Shown: positions 38,006 through 46,576, counted from the stretch's first letter. The stretch: 64,000 bases of DNA from Lacibacter sp. H407 (GCF_037892605.1 NZ_JBBKTU010000001.1:4340001-4404000), one strand, 5' to 3'. Numbers and translations are program-made. The notes: generated from the letters alone by a model not told the origin.

Positions 38006-39328
38006 ATGAAACAACCACCGTATATGAAACGTTCTGCATTGTCCGTTCTTTTTTTCGTTCTGCTAAGTTCTATAACCAATGCACAGGATATCTTCCTCAA
38101 CAAAGACACAACCATCAATACTGTCTGGACTATTCCCAAAGGCGCTATTCTTAAATTCGGCAGTAAAGGAAAAATAAATGGAACAGGAACCATCAAAGGC
38201 GGCATTATTGATGCGGCATACACGCAATGGATCTTTGATACAACTCTTACTGTTTCACCTGAAGGAACTTACACCAATGTGTTTAGTGCAAAATGGTTTG
38301 GTGCAGGTTATGTAAAAGACAACGCAGGCGTGTTACAAAAAGGAATCAATACAGTATTGGCGAATAGTGGAACGCTTCGTAAGTTTTTTATTCCACGTGG
38401 TGTGTACCCTTTCAGTAAATCGCTGACTGTTGCAAGTATCTATAAAGAACAATACGGTGGTTGTACGATTCATATGTATGGCGAATCATCTTTTTGGGAT
38501 AGTGGTACCGGCACAACATTACAATACACCGCAACAGATGGGTTTGCTTTAGGGTTACAACTTAATAAAGGGAGTGAAATTAATAACCTTACCATTCTTG
38601 GTCAGTTTAAAGCGCCTGCGGATGTTGATTCTGTTTATTACAATATTCCTTTTGATAAATACAATGATGTGAATGGAAAATGCACGCCGCAATATGCAGG
38701 TTTGGTGATTGATTATGATGGCAGTAAAAATGCAAGCGGTTCAACAGGTATTAAAGTACACGATATGAACATTGGCAACTTTACCATCAACTATCTCATC
38801 AGCCCCAATGGAAAAACTGTGAATGCCGATATTCTGTTGTTTGAAAATATCCGTTGCGGTAATGCAAAAGTTGGTTTTGCAACGGGGCAGGCACAGGAAA
38901 AAGGAAATGTGATCCGTGGTATTTACAGTTGGGGCAGTATTCATACCTTATACGTTGCAGGTAAATATGGAAAAGCACAGGCAGGCAGTTACACGATCGA
39001 TGGCGGCAATATTGCAGGACGATGTATTCGACTCTTTGATATTTCACAAGCCGGCTGGTACAGTACCAACATCAGTAATATTTTTGCAGAGAGCTTAGGC
39101 AGCATTGGCACCATCAGTACACAAATACCGTTGAACATCAGTAACAGTACTTTTCATTTTGTGTATCCCAATAAAATAGGCAGACAAACATTACTCAGCA
39201 GCAACAATGAAAAAGTGGTGTTTTCCAATTGCATTTTCCGTTACTATGGAAAAACCGATCCCATGAAATTTGTTGGCAGGGCAACGTTTAATAATTGCCA
39301 GTTCAGCGGACCGCAGGTGAAAGAATAA
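38006..39328 (+). CDS. secreted right-handed beta-helix protein, 440 aa
   Basis: The sequence after the signal peptide (KRSALSVLFFVLLSSITNAQ) is a series of short beta strands with many Gly, Asn, Ser and Thr, typical of right-handed parallel beta-helices such as pectate-lyase-like proteins. A characteristic start is WTIPKGAILKFGSKGKINGTGTIKGG, and ladder-like segments such as GIKVHDMNIGNFTIN follow. No catalytic motif is certain. A second ATG at 38024 is equally possible. The sulfatase gene lies 172 bases upstream, so a joint role in polysaccharide degradation is possible but only inferred. Confidence 0.82.
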   Translation: MKQPPYMKRSALSVLFFVLLSSITNAQDIFLNKDTTINTVWTIPKGAILKFGSKGKINGTGTIKGGIIDAAYTQWIFDTTLTVSPEGTYTNVFSAKWFGAGYVKDNAGVLQKGINTVLANSGTLRKFFIPRGVYPFSKSLTVASIYKEQYGGCTIHMYGESSFWDSGTGTTLQYTATDGFALGLQLNKGSEINNLTILGQFKAPADVDSVYYNIPFDKYNDVNGKCTPQYAGLVIDYDGSKNASGSTGIKVHDMNIGNFTINYLISPNGKTVNADILLFENIRCGNAKVGFATGQAQEKGNVIRGIYSWGSIHTLYVAGKYGKAQAGSYTIDGGNIAGRCIRLFDISQAGWYSTNISNIFAESLGSIGTISTQIPLNISNSTFHFVYPNKIGRQTLLSSNNEKVVFSNCIFRYYGKTDPMKFVGRATFNNCQFSGPQVKE

Positions 39329-39344
39329 TATTCTGTTTACTGTA

Positions 39345-40241
39345 CTATTGCTTTAAACGATACACATCTGTCTGAACAAAATAGCCGTCTTCCATTAACT
39401 GCAGTAATTCGTAGGCAGTCCATGTTGCATTAAAGTAGAACGTATGATCTTTATACAGGTACAGAACAGAAGGCAACTCTTTTGTTTTACGGCTGCATTC
39501 CCATATTGAAAAAAAATGGTCAGCTTTTTTTTCAATGATATACAGTTGCCACCAGTTGTTTCGTTCACCTGTTATTCCTCCCCTTATATTCATCACATAA
39601 AAGCGTTCATTCAATTGACGCAGCATGGCGTTTTTTCCAAGATCAACATACAGCGTATCAGTTGATCTCATTATAAAAGTATCCCGCTCCTGCCAATAGC
39701 TTCTCCCTGTTGACATGGTACCATCATAATCAACATCATACATTTTTGCATTACGAAAAATGTATTGATCAACTGTATCGACAGGCTGACGCAGGCTATC
39801 GTAAATGATCAGCTGTTCTACTTCATATACTTCGCCCGGAGGAAAAACAAACTCTCTTGCTGCATTCAGTTTAGGCCAGGCACCTTTCGCAATTTTATCA
39901 GTACGATCAACGATTACAGCAAAAAATGTTTCCTCAATTAACAGCGAAAGACTATCGTCAGAGGAATAGAATGGCGACCGTTCCTGCTTTTTTTGTTTCC
40001 ATGAAACCGGTACAGCATTGTAGCCGGATGCCATCGATTTATAATCAAAGGGATTGATCATGTAGTTGGCAGAGTCGGGTAACGATTCCCAGGTACCCAG
40101 TAAATGTGTCGGGAATTCGTTGCTGTTTGGCCGGTCGGCCGGCAATGGTTGCTCAAAATAGAATGTAGTGCAGGAACTTAACTGCACAATAAGCAGCCAA
40201 ATGCCCAACCATTTTACAACACTCCACCAATCCTTGCACAT
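39345..40241 (-). CDS. putative lipoprotein, 298 aa, unknown function
   Basis: I chose the ATG at 40241 because it gives a lipoprotein signal with LSSC (Cys24). The mature protein is beta-rich with a repeated pattern around DTLY/VDYD and no family I recognise. Its end lies 17 bases from the end of the beta-helix gene, which converges with it. The unit would be anchored in the outer or inner membrane; the position-2 residue after Cys is Thr. The upstream region 40242-40481 holds nested palindromes. Confidence 0.78.
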   Translation of the reverse strand: MCKDWWSVVKWLGIWLLIVQLSSCTTFYFEQPLPADRPNSNEFPTHLLGTWESLPDSANYMINPFDYKSMASGYNAVPVSWKQKKQERSPFYSSDDSLSLLIEETFFAVIVDRTDKIAKGAWPKLNAAREFVFPPGEVYEVEQLIIYDSLRQPVDTVDQYIFRNAKMYDVDYDGTMSTGRSYWQERDTFIMRSTDTLYVDLGKNAMLRQLNERFYVMNIRGGITGERNNWWQLYIIEKKADHFFSIWECSRKTKELPSVLYLYKDHTFYFNATWTAYELLQLMEDGYFVQTDVYRLKQ

Positions 40242-40320
40242 TTTACCTGTTTTGGCAGAAGGTACAACAAGCATGAGCTGTTTTCCAATGATACACATCA
40301 TTCTTCCGGTTGATTATCGC

Positions 40321-40378
40321 TAACGGTTTTCACTATTTCCTGGTTCAACCTTCAAATAATGGTTAACCATGACCGTTA
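40321..40378. repeat. nested palindromes between divergent genes
   Basis: TAACGGT (40321-40327) pairs with ACCGTTA (40372-40378) on the outside; ATGGTTAACCAT (40359-40370) is a perfect 12-base palindrome inside. They lie between the divergent lipoprotein (starts 40241) and coiled-coil protein (starts 40482), where an operator would fit. Confidence 0.5.
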
Positions 40379-40481
40379 TTTAATAGCAGGCACAGTTCTT
40401 GACTATGATACAGCAGCCATAGTATGATCTGTATTGCCCAAAAAGCAACCAGACCTGATTATTCACATTTAAATTGATTTT

Positions 40482-40931
40482 ATGAAACAGGTACTCATGT
40501 TTATTTTTTCATTTTTGTTCATCGGCTCGTTTGCTGTTGCGCAGGAAACTGATGTACGCAAAGAAAAAAAACGTATCAAACAGGAACAACGACAGGTAAA
40601 AGAATTAAGCCTCGACCGCAACCAGGGTCAACAAATTAAAAGTATCAACAGCCGTTACAGAGATGAGCATAAAGCCATCATGCAAAACGATGCACTTACC
40701 CAACAACAAAAGCAGGATCAGATCCAGGCGTTGAATAAACGAAGAGTAGACGATATCCATAACATCGTTGGAAAGGATAAAGAAAAAGACTTTGACCGCA
40801 TCCAGGAAAATGAAAAACAAAAAATGAAGGAAAAAGAGAAGGAGAAAAAGGATAAAGTAAAAGAAAAGCAAAAAGAGAAGAAGGTGAAAGAGGAAAAGGT
40901 TAAAAAAGAAAAGAAAAACGGAAAAGGTTAA
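40482..40931 (+). CDS. secreted charged coiled-coil protein with KEK tail
   Basis: 149 residues: a signal peptide (MKQVLMFIFSFLFIGSFAVAQ), then a helical section with lysine/glutamine-rich heptads resembling periplasmic Spy-like or DUF4890-type helices (about residues 28-100), then an extreme Lys/Glu tail (KEKEKKDKVKEKQKEKK and similar). It probably folds as an extended helix in the periplasm. A role in stress sensing or chaperoning is possible by resemblance to Spy-like proteins. It ends in a strong terminator shared with the NIPSNAP gene. Confidence 0.8.
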   Translation: MKQVLMFIFSFLFIGSFAVAQETDVRKEKKRIKQEQRQVKELSLDRNQGQQIKSINSRYRDEHKAIMQNDALTQQQKQDQIQALNKRRVDDIHNIVGKDKEKDFDRIQENEKQKMKEKEKEKKDKVKEKQKEKKVKEEKVKKEKKNGKG

Positions 40932-40938
40932 ACGAAAT

Positions 40939-40975
40939 AAAAAACGTCCGGCAGATGATCTGCCGGACGTTTTTG
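40939..40975. terminator. bidirectional terminator
   Basis: ACGTCCGGCAGA (40944-40955) pairs perfectly with TCTGCCGGACGT (40959-40970) with A and T runs outside, so it serves both the coiled-coil gene and the NIPSNAP gene that faces it. Confidence 0.95.
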
Positions 40976-41773
40976 TTAGTAATCTGAATAATCAGTTGGG
41001 CGAAGAAACATAATATCAATATGCGATACATTGTTTTTATACTCTGGCATTGCTGATAATTTTTTCCAGGCAGGATCGCTGCCGAAACTTTTCCAATGTG
41101 CATCTCTATCGGCCATGTTTTCAAAGCTCGTCATGTACATCAGGTTGGGCATTTTGCTGCCTGCCACTACTTCTGCATAAAAGATAGCGTTAAAGTTTAA
41201 CCGCTTGAACAAGCCGATCTCATCACCTTCATTGAACATATGCACTTTGTTCTGAAAGATCTTTTCAGTAGCACTTTCATAGCTACGTAACTCATATACT
41301 CGCTCTCTCTTTTCTGCTTTTAATTGCGGCAGTTGCATTGCAGGTGCTAACGAAAAAGCCTGCAGCAAAATGGTTTCCATCCGTTGATAAGGAGCAGCTG
41401 TATGCACAGCATTGATATATTCTGCACCTGTGGCCTTGAAATTTTTATCAGCATTTAGTTTTGCCGGGAGTTCTGTTAACACGTTGAGATTTTTTCCCGG
41501 TATCAACACATATATTTTTTTTACCGCCGCTGTATCGTTCGCTATCGCTTTAAACACACCCACCTGTTTGATCTGTAACCGATGTAATGCAGGTAACAAG
41601 GACTGTTGCAGGTATGCATCCAATTGCTTTTCCTGCGCATCTGTTTTGTAATGATAGATCGTTAACTGATAAAATTCTCTTTTTTGCTGCGCTAATACAT
41701 CAGTTGAAAAACTGAACAATACAAGTATTATCAGTATGAGTTTTGCGGGTACTTGTCTGTAGATCTGTTTCAT
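40976..41773 (-). CDS. secreted NIPSNAP family protein
   Basis: A 265-residue protein with a signal peptide (hydrophobic segment then SFSTDVLAQ). The C-terminal half is a NIPSNAP-type dimeric alpha/beta domain: VYELRSYES, FNEGDEIGLFKRLNFNAIFYAEVV, LMYMTSFENMADRDAHWKSF and DPAWKKLS. The N-terminal half repeats the same fold (FYQLTIYHYKTDAQEKQLDAYL), giving two domains. The family has no defined enzyme reaction. The start at 41773 gives the best signal. The protein ends on the shared terminator. Confidence 0.9.
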   Translation of the reverse strand: MKQIYRQVPAKLILIILVLFSFSTDVLAQQKREFYQLTIYHYKTDAQEKQLDAYLQQSLLPALHRLQIKQVGVFKAIANDTAAVKKIYVLIPGKNLNVLTELPAKLNADKNFKATGAEYINAVHTAAPYQRMETILLQAFSLAPAMQLPQLKAEKRERVYELRSYESATEKIFQNKVHMFNEGDEIGLFKRLNFNAIFYAEVVAGSKMPNLMYMTSFENMADRDAHWKSFGSDPAWKKLSAMPEYKNNVSHIDIMFLRPTDYSDY

Positions 41774-41917
41774 GCAATCAATTTTCACAAAGATGAGGAA
41801 ACGGAGTTAATAACAATCCATTGCAGCAAAATTTGTCCTTTGCAACTCCTGCACAATACACAACAGCTGTATCATTCCAATGAACGTACAGCTGCCGAAC
41901 ATGATCGGGTGAATTAA

Positions 41918-42703
41918 TTATTGTTGCTGAATCCAGTCATAAACAAAACCGGCTGTTTTTTCCCAATTCTTCAATCCCAATACGTAGTGATTGTTTTCTT
42001 CAAACTCTTTATAATCTGTCACCGAGTTTTTATCACTATAACGTTTGAAATTCCGCTTGTTGATGGTCGATGGAATAATGTTATCCTTTGTTCCTGCAAC
42101 AAAAAGCAATGGTGCATGTGGTTTTGCAAAATCAATTTTTGCGGTAAGTGACAGTCCACCCCTTGCTGCCCGTTTTGATTCAGGAATGGTATTGGCTTCA
42201 TAACTTTCCTGCTGTTCCTGCAGGCTCATTCCGTTGGTAAATGCATATTGCCAGGTGTTGAACGACATCATGTACGTTTTATCCAGCGACGTAAACAATC
42301 CCAACGACCTCCACCCTGCTTTCAGGAATGAAAATTCGTAAGGTATTACGCCCAATGGTGGTACTGAATGAATGACAGCAGCTGCGGCAGCCAGACCACG
42401 GTTAAGAAGTATCTGCGTCATTAAACCACCCAGTGAGTGACCGATCACAATCGGCTTTTCCGGTAACTGCTGAATAAACGAAGCATAGTTGTTCACCACA
42501 TCGATCAGGTTGGTACGGGCCAATGCCAGATCGTTCGGCCGACGGTCTCTTACTTCTTTTGCAGTGCCTTCTTTATTGGGCCATGCCGGAGCGTAGGTAG
42601 TGTATCCCTTACTTTCAAAATAGTTTTGCCAAGGTTTCCAGCCGAGATTTGTAACAAAGGCACCTGTAACGAAGACGATAGTTTTTGATTCGATTGCTTT
42701 CAT
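41918..42703 (-). CDS. alpha/beta hydrolase
   Basis: A 261-residue cytoplasmic alpha/beta hydrolase: the nucleophile elbow is GHSLGG with Ser90, and a late His is visible in NNHYVLGLKNW. The middle includes a cap region with many aromatics. The substrate is not predictable; ester or lactone hydrolysis is likely. It lies 84 bases downstream of a Crp-type regulator on the same strand, and the space between them holds a perfect palindrome, so the regulator may control this gene. Confidence 0.92.
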   Translation of the reverse strand: MKAIESKTIVFVTGAFVTNLGWKPWQNYFESKGYTTYAPAWPNKEGTAKEVRDRRPNDLALARTNLIDVVNNYASFIQQLPEKPIVIGHSLGGLMTQILLNRGLAAAAAVIHSVPPLGVIPYEFSFLKAGWRSLGLFTSLDKTYMMSFNTWQYAFTNGMSLQEQQESYEANTIPESKRAARGGLSLTAKIDFAKPHAPLLFVAGTKDNIIPSTINKRNFKRYSDKNSVTDYKEFEENNHYVLGLKNWEKTAGFVYDWIQQQ

Positions 42704-42766
42704 GATCTTGTGTTTTAGCTTTGTTTGAATGATGACACAAAGCTCTATTACAGCAAGCGCAAAAAC

Positions 42767-42782
42767 TTTAACCTCGGTTAAA
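42767..42782. promoter_or_regulatory. operator-like palindrome TTTAACC..GGTTAAA
   Basis: TTTAACC (42767-42773) and GGTTAAA (42776-42782) with two bases between. It lies 5 bases beyond the Crp-type regulator stop and 64 bases before the hydrolase ATG. A similar palindrome lies at 60072-60086. Confidence 0.55.
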
Positions 42783-42787
42783 ATCGA

Positions 42788-43393
42788 TTATTTCCCGGAA
42801 ATTCTTTTTCTGATACGGCTGAGCGAAGGTCCCTGTATACCGAGATAGGATGAAATATGATACAGTGGAATACTGTTGAAAATGGCAGGATGGTCAGTCA
42901 CTAATTGCTGGTAACGTTGTTCGGGCGTCATGAACAAAAAACTTTCTGTTCGCCGCATGGAAATACTAAAGGCCATTTCAGCGATCAACCTGCCGAGTCG
43001 CTCCCATTGATGACTTTGCTTATACAATTCCTGCAAGTGTTGAATATGGATATACAACACTTGCGAACCCGTCATGGATTGCGTATAGTAATTACAAGGC
43101 GACTGGTTAATAAAACTCTGAAACGACACCACTACCTGGTGCTGCGAATAAAAAAAAACATTCTTCTCCTCGCCTTTTTCATCAATATAATAAGTACGAA
43201 ACACACCATCGAGAATAAAGCCGAGATGTTTGCATACATGGCGGTACTCATTGTAATACTCGTTCTTTTCAAATGTTTTGAGTTGCCAATGATCGTAGCT
43301 TAATGCAAAATGGTCTTCGTCCATTCCGGCCATTGCCTGCAATGCCATTTGTAAAATTTCGATTGGTGCTGGGGAGTGGTTGGCCTGGCTCAT
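42788..43393 (-). CDS. Crp/Fnr family transcriptional regulator
   Basis: A 201-residue regulator: an N-terminal cyclic-nucleotide-binding-like beta barrel (about residues 30-130; GFILDGVFRTYYIDEKGEEKNVFFY) and a C-terminal helix-turn-helix of the short Crp type (IPLYHISSYLGIQGPSLSRIRKRI). The ligand pocket lacks the typical cAMP Arg-Ser pair as far as I can see, so a non-cAMP signal is likely. It is followed by the alpha/beta hydrolase gene and a palindrome that could be its operator. The promoter cannot be seen. Confidence 0.93.
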   Translation of the reverse strand: MSQANHSPAPIEILQMALQAMAGMDEDHFALSYDHWQLKTFEKNEYYNEYRHVCKHLGFILDGVFRTYYIDEKGEEKNVFFYSQHQVVVSFQSFINQSPCNYYTQSMTGSQVLYIHIQHLQELYKQSHQWERLGRLIAEMAFSISMRRTESFLFMTPEQRYQQLVTDHPAIFNSIPLYHISSYLGIQGPSLSRIRKRISGK

Positions 43394-43521
43394 ATTGCAA
43401 TATAAGCACTGAAAGTTTTTTCCCGATCGGATTTTTCTGCAACAATTTCTGTACGATGAAACTGTGAGCAGCCTTGCAATCTTCTTCTAAATTGCTTACA
43501 TTGGTTCACAAACCAGCCAGC

Positions 43522-44622
43522 ATGCCTATTTACATGGATCTCCATATTGTTCCAGGTGTTACTGCAAAAGATGTTGCAGAAGCGCATAAACTGGATGTGT
43601 ATCTTGAAAAAGATCATAGCTGCAAATGCATGACCTATTGGGTAGATGAGTTACGGGGGCATGTATTTTGTTTGATCGATGCTCCTTCGAAAGAAAAAGT
43701 AACTGAACTTCATAACAAAGCTCACGGCTTAACGCCACACAAGATCATTGAAGTGCAGCCCAACCTGGTAGAATCATTTCTCGGCCGCATCAGTGATCCG
43801 GAAGAAACAGAATTAACAGACACCGGATTAAAGCTGATCAACGAAACATCATTCCGTATTATCCTCGCTACTAAAATGAAAGACCCGAAGTTGTTACAGT
43901 ATCAACTGGGTATGGAAAAGGCAACAACATTGATACGGGAACTGAATACCATTATACGAGAAGAGATCAGCCATCACAATGGCATTGAAGCAGAACATGC
44001 AGGCTCCGATTTTATTGCATCGTTCACTTCTGCTGCAAAAGCAATTTCCTGCTCCGGTTCCATCCATCAAAAAATAAACGATGCAGATCTGCAACAGGCA
44101 GGATTGCGAATGAGTATTCATGCCGGAGAACCTGTTTCAAAGAATGAACAATTATTTGGCGAAACGATCCAATTGGCAGAACGTTTATGTTTTATTGGCA
44201 AACCTGCACTGGTAAGTATTACATCAACCGTAAAAGAACTGGTGGCGAAAGATCTGTTACCCGTCAATGAAAATAACCTGTACACATTATCCGGCAATGA
44301 TCAAAATCTGCTGAACCTGTTGTTTACTGCACTTGACGAAAACTTTCAGGATCCGGATTTTAATATGGATGAATATGGCAATTCAGTTGCCATGAGCAAA
44401 TCACAACTCTACCGGAAAACAATGGCTTTGTGCGAACTTTCACCCAACACATTACTGAAAGAATATCGCCTCGAAAAAGCACGTGAGCTGATGAAGAAAA
44501 AAAATCAAAACATAACAGAGATCACCTTCAATTCCGGCTTCAACAGTCCATCGTATTTTACAAAATGTTTTAAAAAGAAATACGGCCTCCTTCCCATGGC
44601 TTATCTTGATCTGATGCAGTAG
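43522..44622 (+). CDS. DUF4242 - cyclase-like - AraC fusion regulator
   Basis: 366 residues with three parts. Residues 1-90 resemble a DUF4242 (nickel-binding-type) domain with Cys34, Cys36 and Cys50. Residues about 108-245 resemble a class III nucleotidyl cyclase domain (HAGSDFIASF, then LRMSIHAGEPV and LFGETIQLAERLC), but the first metal Asp is replaced (RIILATK), so catalysis is doubtful. Residues about 262-366 are an AraC-type double helix-turn-helix (SKSQLYRKTMALCELSPNTLL; ITEITFNSGFNSPSYFTKCF). It is a cytoplasmic regulator. The secreted DUF4242 gene 45 bases or so downstream is a likely target. Confidence 0.85.
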   Translation: MPIYMDLHIVPGVTAKDVAEAHKLDVYLEKDHSCKCMTYWVDELRGHVFCLIDAPSKEKVTELHNKAHGLTPHKIIEVQPNLVESFLGRISDPEETELTDTGLKLINETSFRIILATKMKDPKLLQYQLGMEKATTLIRELNTIIREEISHHNGIEAEHAGSDFIASFTSAAKAISCSGSIHQKINDADLQQAGLRMSIHAGEPVSKNEQLFGETIQLAERLCFIGKPALVSITSTVKELVAKDLLPVNENNLYTLSGNDQNLLNLLFTALDENFQDPDFNMDEYGNSVAMSKSQLYRKTMALCELSPNTLLKEYRLEKARELMKKKNQNITEITFNSGFNSPSYFTKCFKKKYGLLPMAYLDLMQ

Positions 44623-44695
44623 CCACAACATCTGTGTGACAGAATTTTACCATTTATTGGGTGAATTGTGATAGTAAATGCGGTTTGCATGAAAC

Positions 44696-44703
44696 TATCT
44701 TTG
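44696..44703 (+). promoter_or_regulatory. -7 promoter box (TATCTTTG) before the secreted DUF4242 gene
   Basis: An exact TAnnTTTG match 38 bases before the ATG at 44734. No standard -33 box was found, which fits a promoter needing an activator. Confidence 0.5.
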
Positions 44704-44733
44704 TTTCATTCCAAACCAATTAAACTGTTTGTT

Positions 44734-45120
44734 ATGAAACCAATCACACAACGCCGCTATCTGTTTATTACGCTGTTATTATTTTGTGGGCTTAGCACTA
44801 TTGCACAATCAACCACTCCCGCTGCCAACAAGAAAGAACCGGTTATGAAAACGTATTTGATTGAAAGGGATATTCCCGGTGCAGGTCAACTTACACCTCC
44901 CGATCTGAAAGGCATTTCCCAAAAATCGTGCAGTGTATTGAGTGAAATGGGACCAAAAATTAAATGGTTGCACAGTTATGTAACAGGTAACAAAATTTAT
45001 TGTGTTTACCAGGCCGAAAACGAAGAACTCTTACGTGAGCATGGGAAAAAAGGTGGTTTCCCTGTTACTAACATTACTGAGATCGGAACAACCATCAGTC
45101 CTGCTACAGCTAAGGAATAA
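44734..45120 (+). CDS. secreted DUF4242 protein
   Basis: 128 residues. After a signal peptide (RRYLFITLLLFCGLSTIAQ) comes one DUF4242 domain (about residues 44-128: TYLIERDIPGAGQLTPPDLKG, VTGNKIYCVYQAENEELLREHGKKGGFPVTNI). The family includes nickel-binding proteins, but binding here is untested. The ATG at 44734 follows an exact promoter box and gives the signal peptide. It lies downstream of the fusion regulator, which has the same domain at its N-terminus, so the two may form a sensor/effector pair. Confidence 0.85.
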   Translation: MKPITQRRYLFITLLLFCGLSTIAQSTTPAANKKEPVMKTYLIERDIPGAGQLTPPDLKGISQKSCSVLSEMGPKIKWLHSYVTGNKIYCVYQAENEELLREHGKKGGFPVTNITEIGTTISPATAKE

Positions 45121-45146
45121 GTTTATTATAAACCCTCTTTTATTGT

Positions 45147-45179
45147 TTGTTCCTGTATTACCACACAATACAGGAACAA
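45147..45179 (+). repeat. 13-base perfect hairpin after the DUF4242 gene
   Basis: TTGTTCCTGTATT (45147-45159) pairs perfectly with AATACAGGAACAA (45167-45179), loop of 7. It starts 27 bases beyond the stop, but has no T run after it. The rest of 45121-45388 holds a weaker inverted repeat (TTTGTTT/AAACAAA, 45241-45258) and no gene. Confidence 0.6.
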
Positions 45180-45388
45180 CATTTCGAAAACACCGTCTCC
45201 TATTTTCTCCGACACAATTTAAGATCGACCCTTCTTCTGTTTTGTTTACACAAACAAATCTGTAATGTTTTTTTGTTTGCGTAAAATGAAGCATGGCGGA
45301 GCTATGCCCTGAAAAATCAATTTTCATCCTATCCCCCCTTGCTACACAATCATCGATTTTCTATAACCAAAAAACAAAGGAGTATAAC

Positions 45389-45997
45389 ATGAAACAGATC
45401 TCTCACGCCTCACAACAAATGCAAAAAGCCGTTGCTAACTCATTCTTGATTTTTACACTGCTTGTCTTACTTTTTTCTGCAGGCAGTTGCAGTAAAGAAG
45501 CCAGCATCAAATCGGATGTTGACGCTGCAGAAATGTCGATGAAAAAAACCGACATGCTTATTCCAAATGATATGCTCACTAATTACAGTGACCTGAGCAT
45601 GACCACACGCTGGGAGCTGCAACAGGCACGTGCAGCTACAGCCCGTTATCGTGATCTTAAAAATGCAGCAAAAGATGGTTATGTTGATATTAATGTTGTA
45701 TCACAAAACATGGGCTATCATTTTATGAAGATGACCAATGTAGACGAGAAGTTCGATTACAGGCAACCGGAGATTCTTGTTTACAACAAGATGGACAATG
45801 GCAGTATGCAACTCGTGGCAGTTGAATATGCCATTCCACTTGGACTTTCTGCTACAGCACCGGAAGGGTTTACCGGATCGGATGATGTGTGGGATGAAAA
45901 CAAAGGCTTCGGCTTATGGTTATTACATGCATGGGTATGGTATCACAATCCCGCCGGAGTATTCAACCCAACCAATGAACTGGTGCATCTGCATTAA
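45389..45997 (+). CDS. putative lipoprotein, 202 aa, conserved of unknown function
   Basis: The ATG at 45389 follows a genuine Shine-Dalgarno-like AAAGGAG at 45377-45382 and gives a lipoprotein signal with AGSC (Cys34). The mature part has the conserved sequence QNMGYHFMKMTNVDEKFDYRQPEILVYN, then VAVEYAIPL, VWDENKGFG, LLHAWVWYHNPAGVFNP and a His-rich end (ELVHLH). I do not recognise a named family. The Tyr/His/Trp-rich end might bind metal or a small ligand. It has its own terminator. Confidence 0.82.
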   Translation: MKQISHASQQMQKAVANSFLIFTLLVLLFSAGSCSKEASIKSDVDAAEMSMKKTDMLIPNDMLTNYSDLSMTTRWELQQARAATARYRDLKNAAKDGYVDINVVSQNMGYHFMKMTNVDEKFDYRQPEILVYNKMDNGSMQLVAVEYAIPLGLSATAPEGFTGSDDVWDENKGFGLWLLHAWVWYHNPAGVFNPTNELVHLH

Positions 45998-46020
45998 GCT
46001 GCAACCAAAATGGTGGTAAC

Positions 46021-46052
46021 AAAAACAGGTCGGTTAATACCGACCTGTTTTT
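46021..46052. terminator. bidirectional terminator
   Basis: AAAAACAGGTCGGT (46021-46034) pairs with ACCGACCTGTTTTT (46039-46052), loop TAAT. It serves both the lipoprotein gene and the fasciclin gene. Confidence 0.95.
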
Positions 46053-46069
46053 ATACATCAGCGATGTAA

Positions 46070-46576
46070 TTACTTTGGAAGAACTACTCCATCAATTACA
46101 TGCACAATACCATTTCCTGCTTTGAGATCGGTAGCCACAACAGTTGCTGTACCTCCATTCTCATCCGTTAATATCACTTTGCCATCAACAACTGATGCAG
46201 TTAATTTACCGCCGCTTACTGTTGTTAATACCGCTTTGCCATTACCATCTTTAATAGCCTTTACTACAGCAGCAGCATCGATATTACCAGCTACTACATG
46301 ATAGGTCAACACTTTTGTTAATGTTGCTTTGTTTTCAGGCTTCAATAAAGTGGCAACTGTACCGGCTGGTAATTTATCAAACGCTGCATTTACCGGTGCA
46401 AACACAGTAAACGGACCAGCGCCTTGTAAAGTAGCTACCAGATCTGCAGCTTTAACAGCAGCAACTAAGGTCGTGTGACTTTCAGAACCAACAGCAATAT
46501 CAACTACTGTTTTTTGTGCAGATACAACAGTTGTAAATGCAACTGCAATTGCAGATAACATGAGAAACTTTTTCAT
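46070..46576 (-). CDS. secreted fasciclin domain protein
   Basis: A 168-residue protein: a signal peptide ([20 protein letters not shown]), then a single fasciclin (FAS1) domain with the hallmark [22 protein letters not shown] and the conserved [11 protein letters not shown] and [18 protein letters not shown]1 domains mediate adhesion or protein binding outside the cell. It is a minimal single-domain form. The only neighbour upstream on the same strand is the aminotransferase-fold gene 150 bases away. Confidence 0.95.
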   Translation of the reverse strand: MKKFLMLSAIAVAFTTVVSAQKTVVDIAVGSESHTTLVAAVKAADLVATLQGAGPFTVFAPVNAAFDKLPAGTVATLLKPENKATLTKVLTYHVVAGNIDAAAVVKAIKDGNGKAVLTTVSGGKLTASVVDGKVILTDENGGTATVVATDLKAGNGIVHVIDGVVLPK

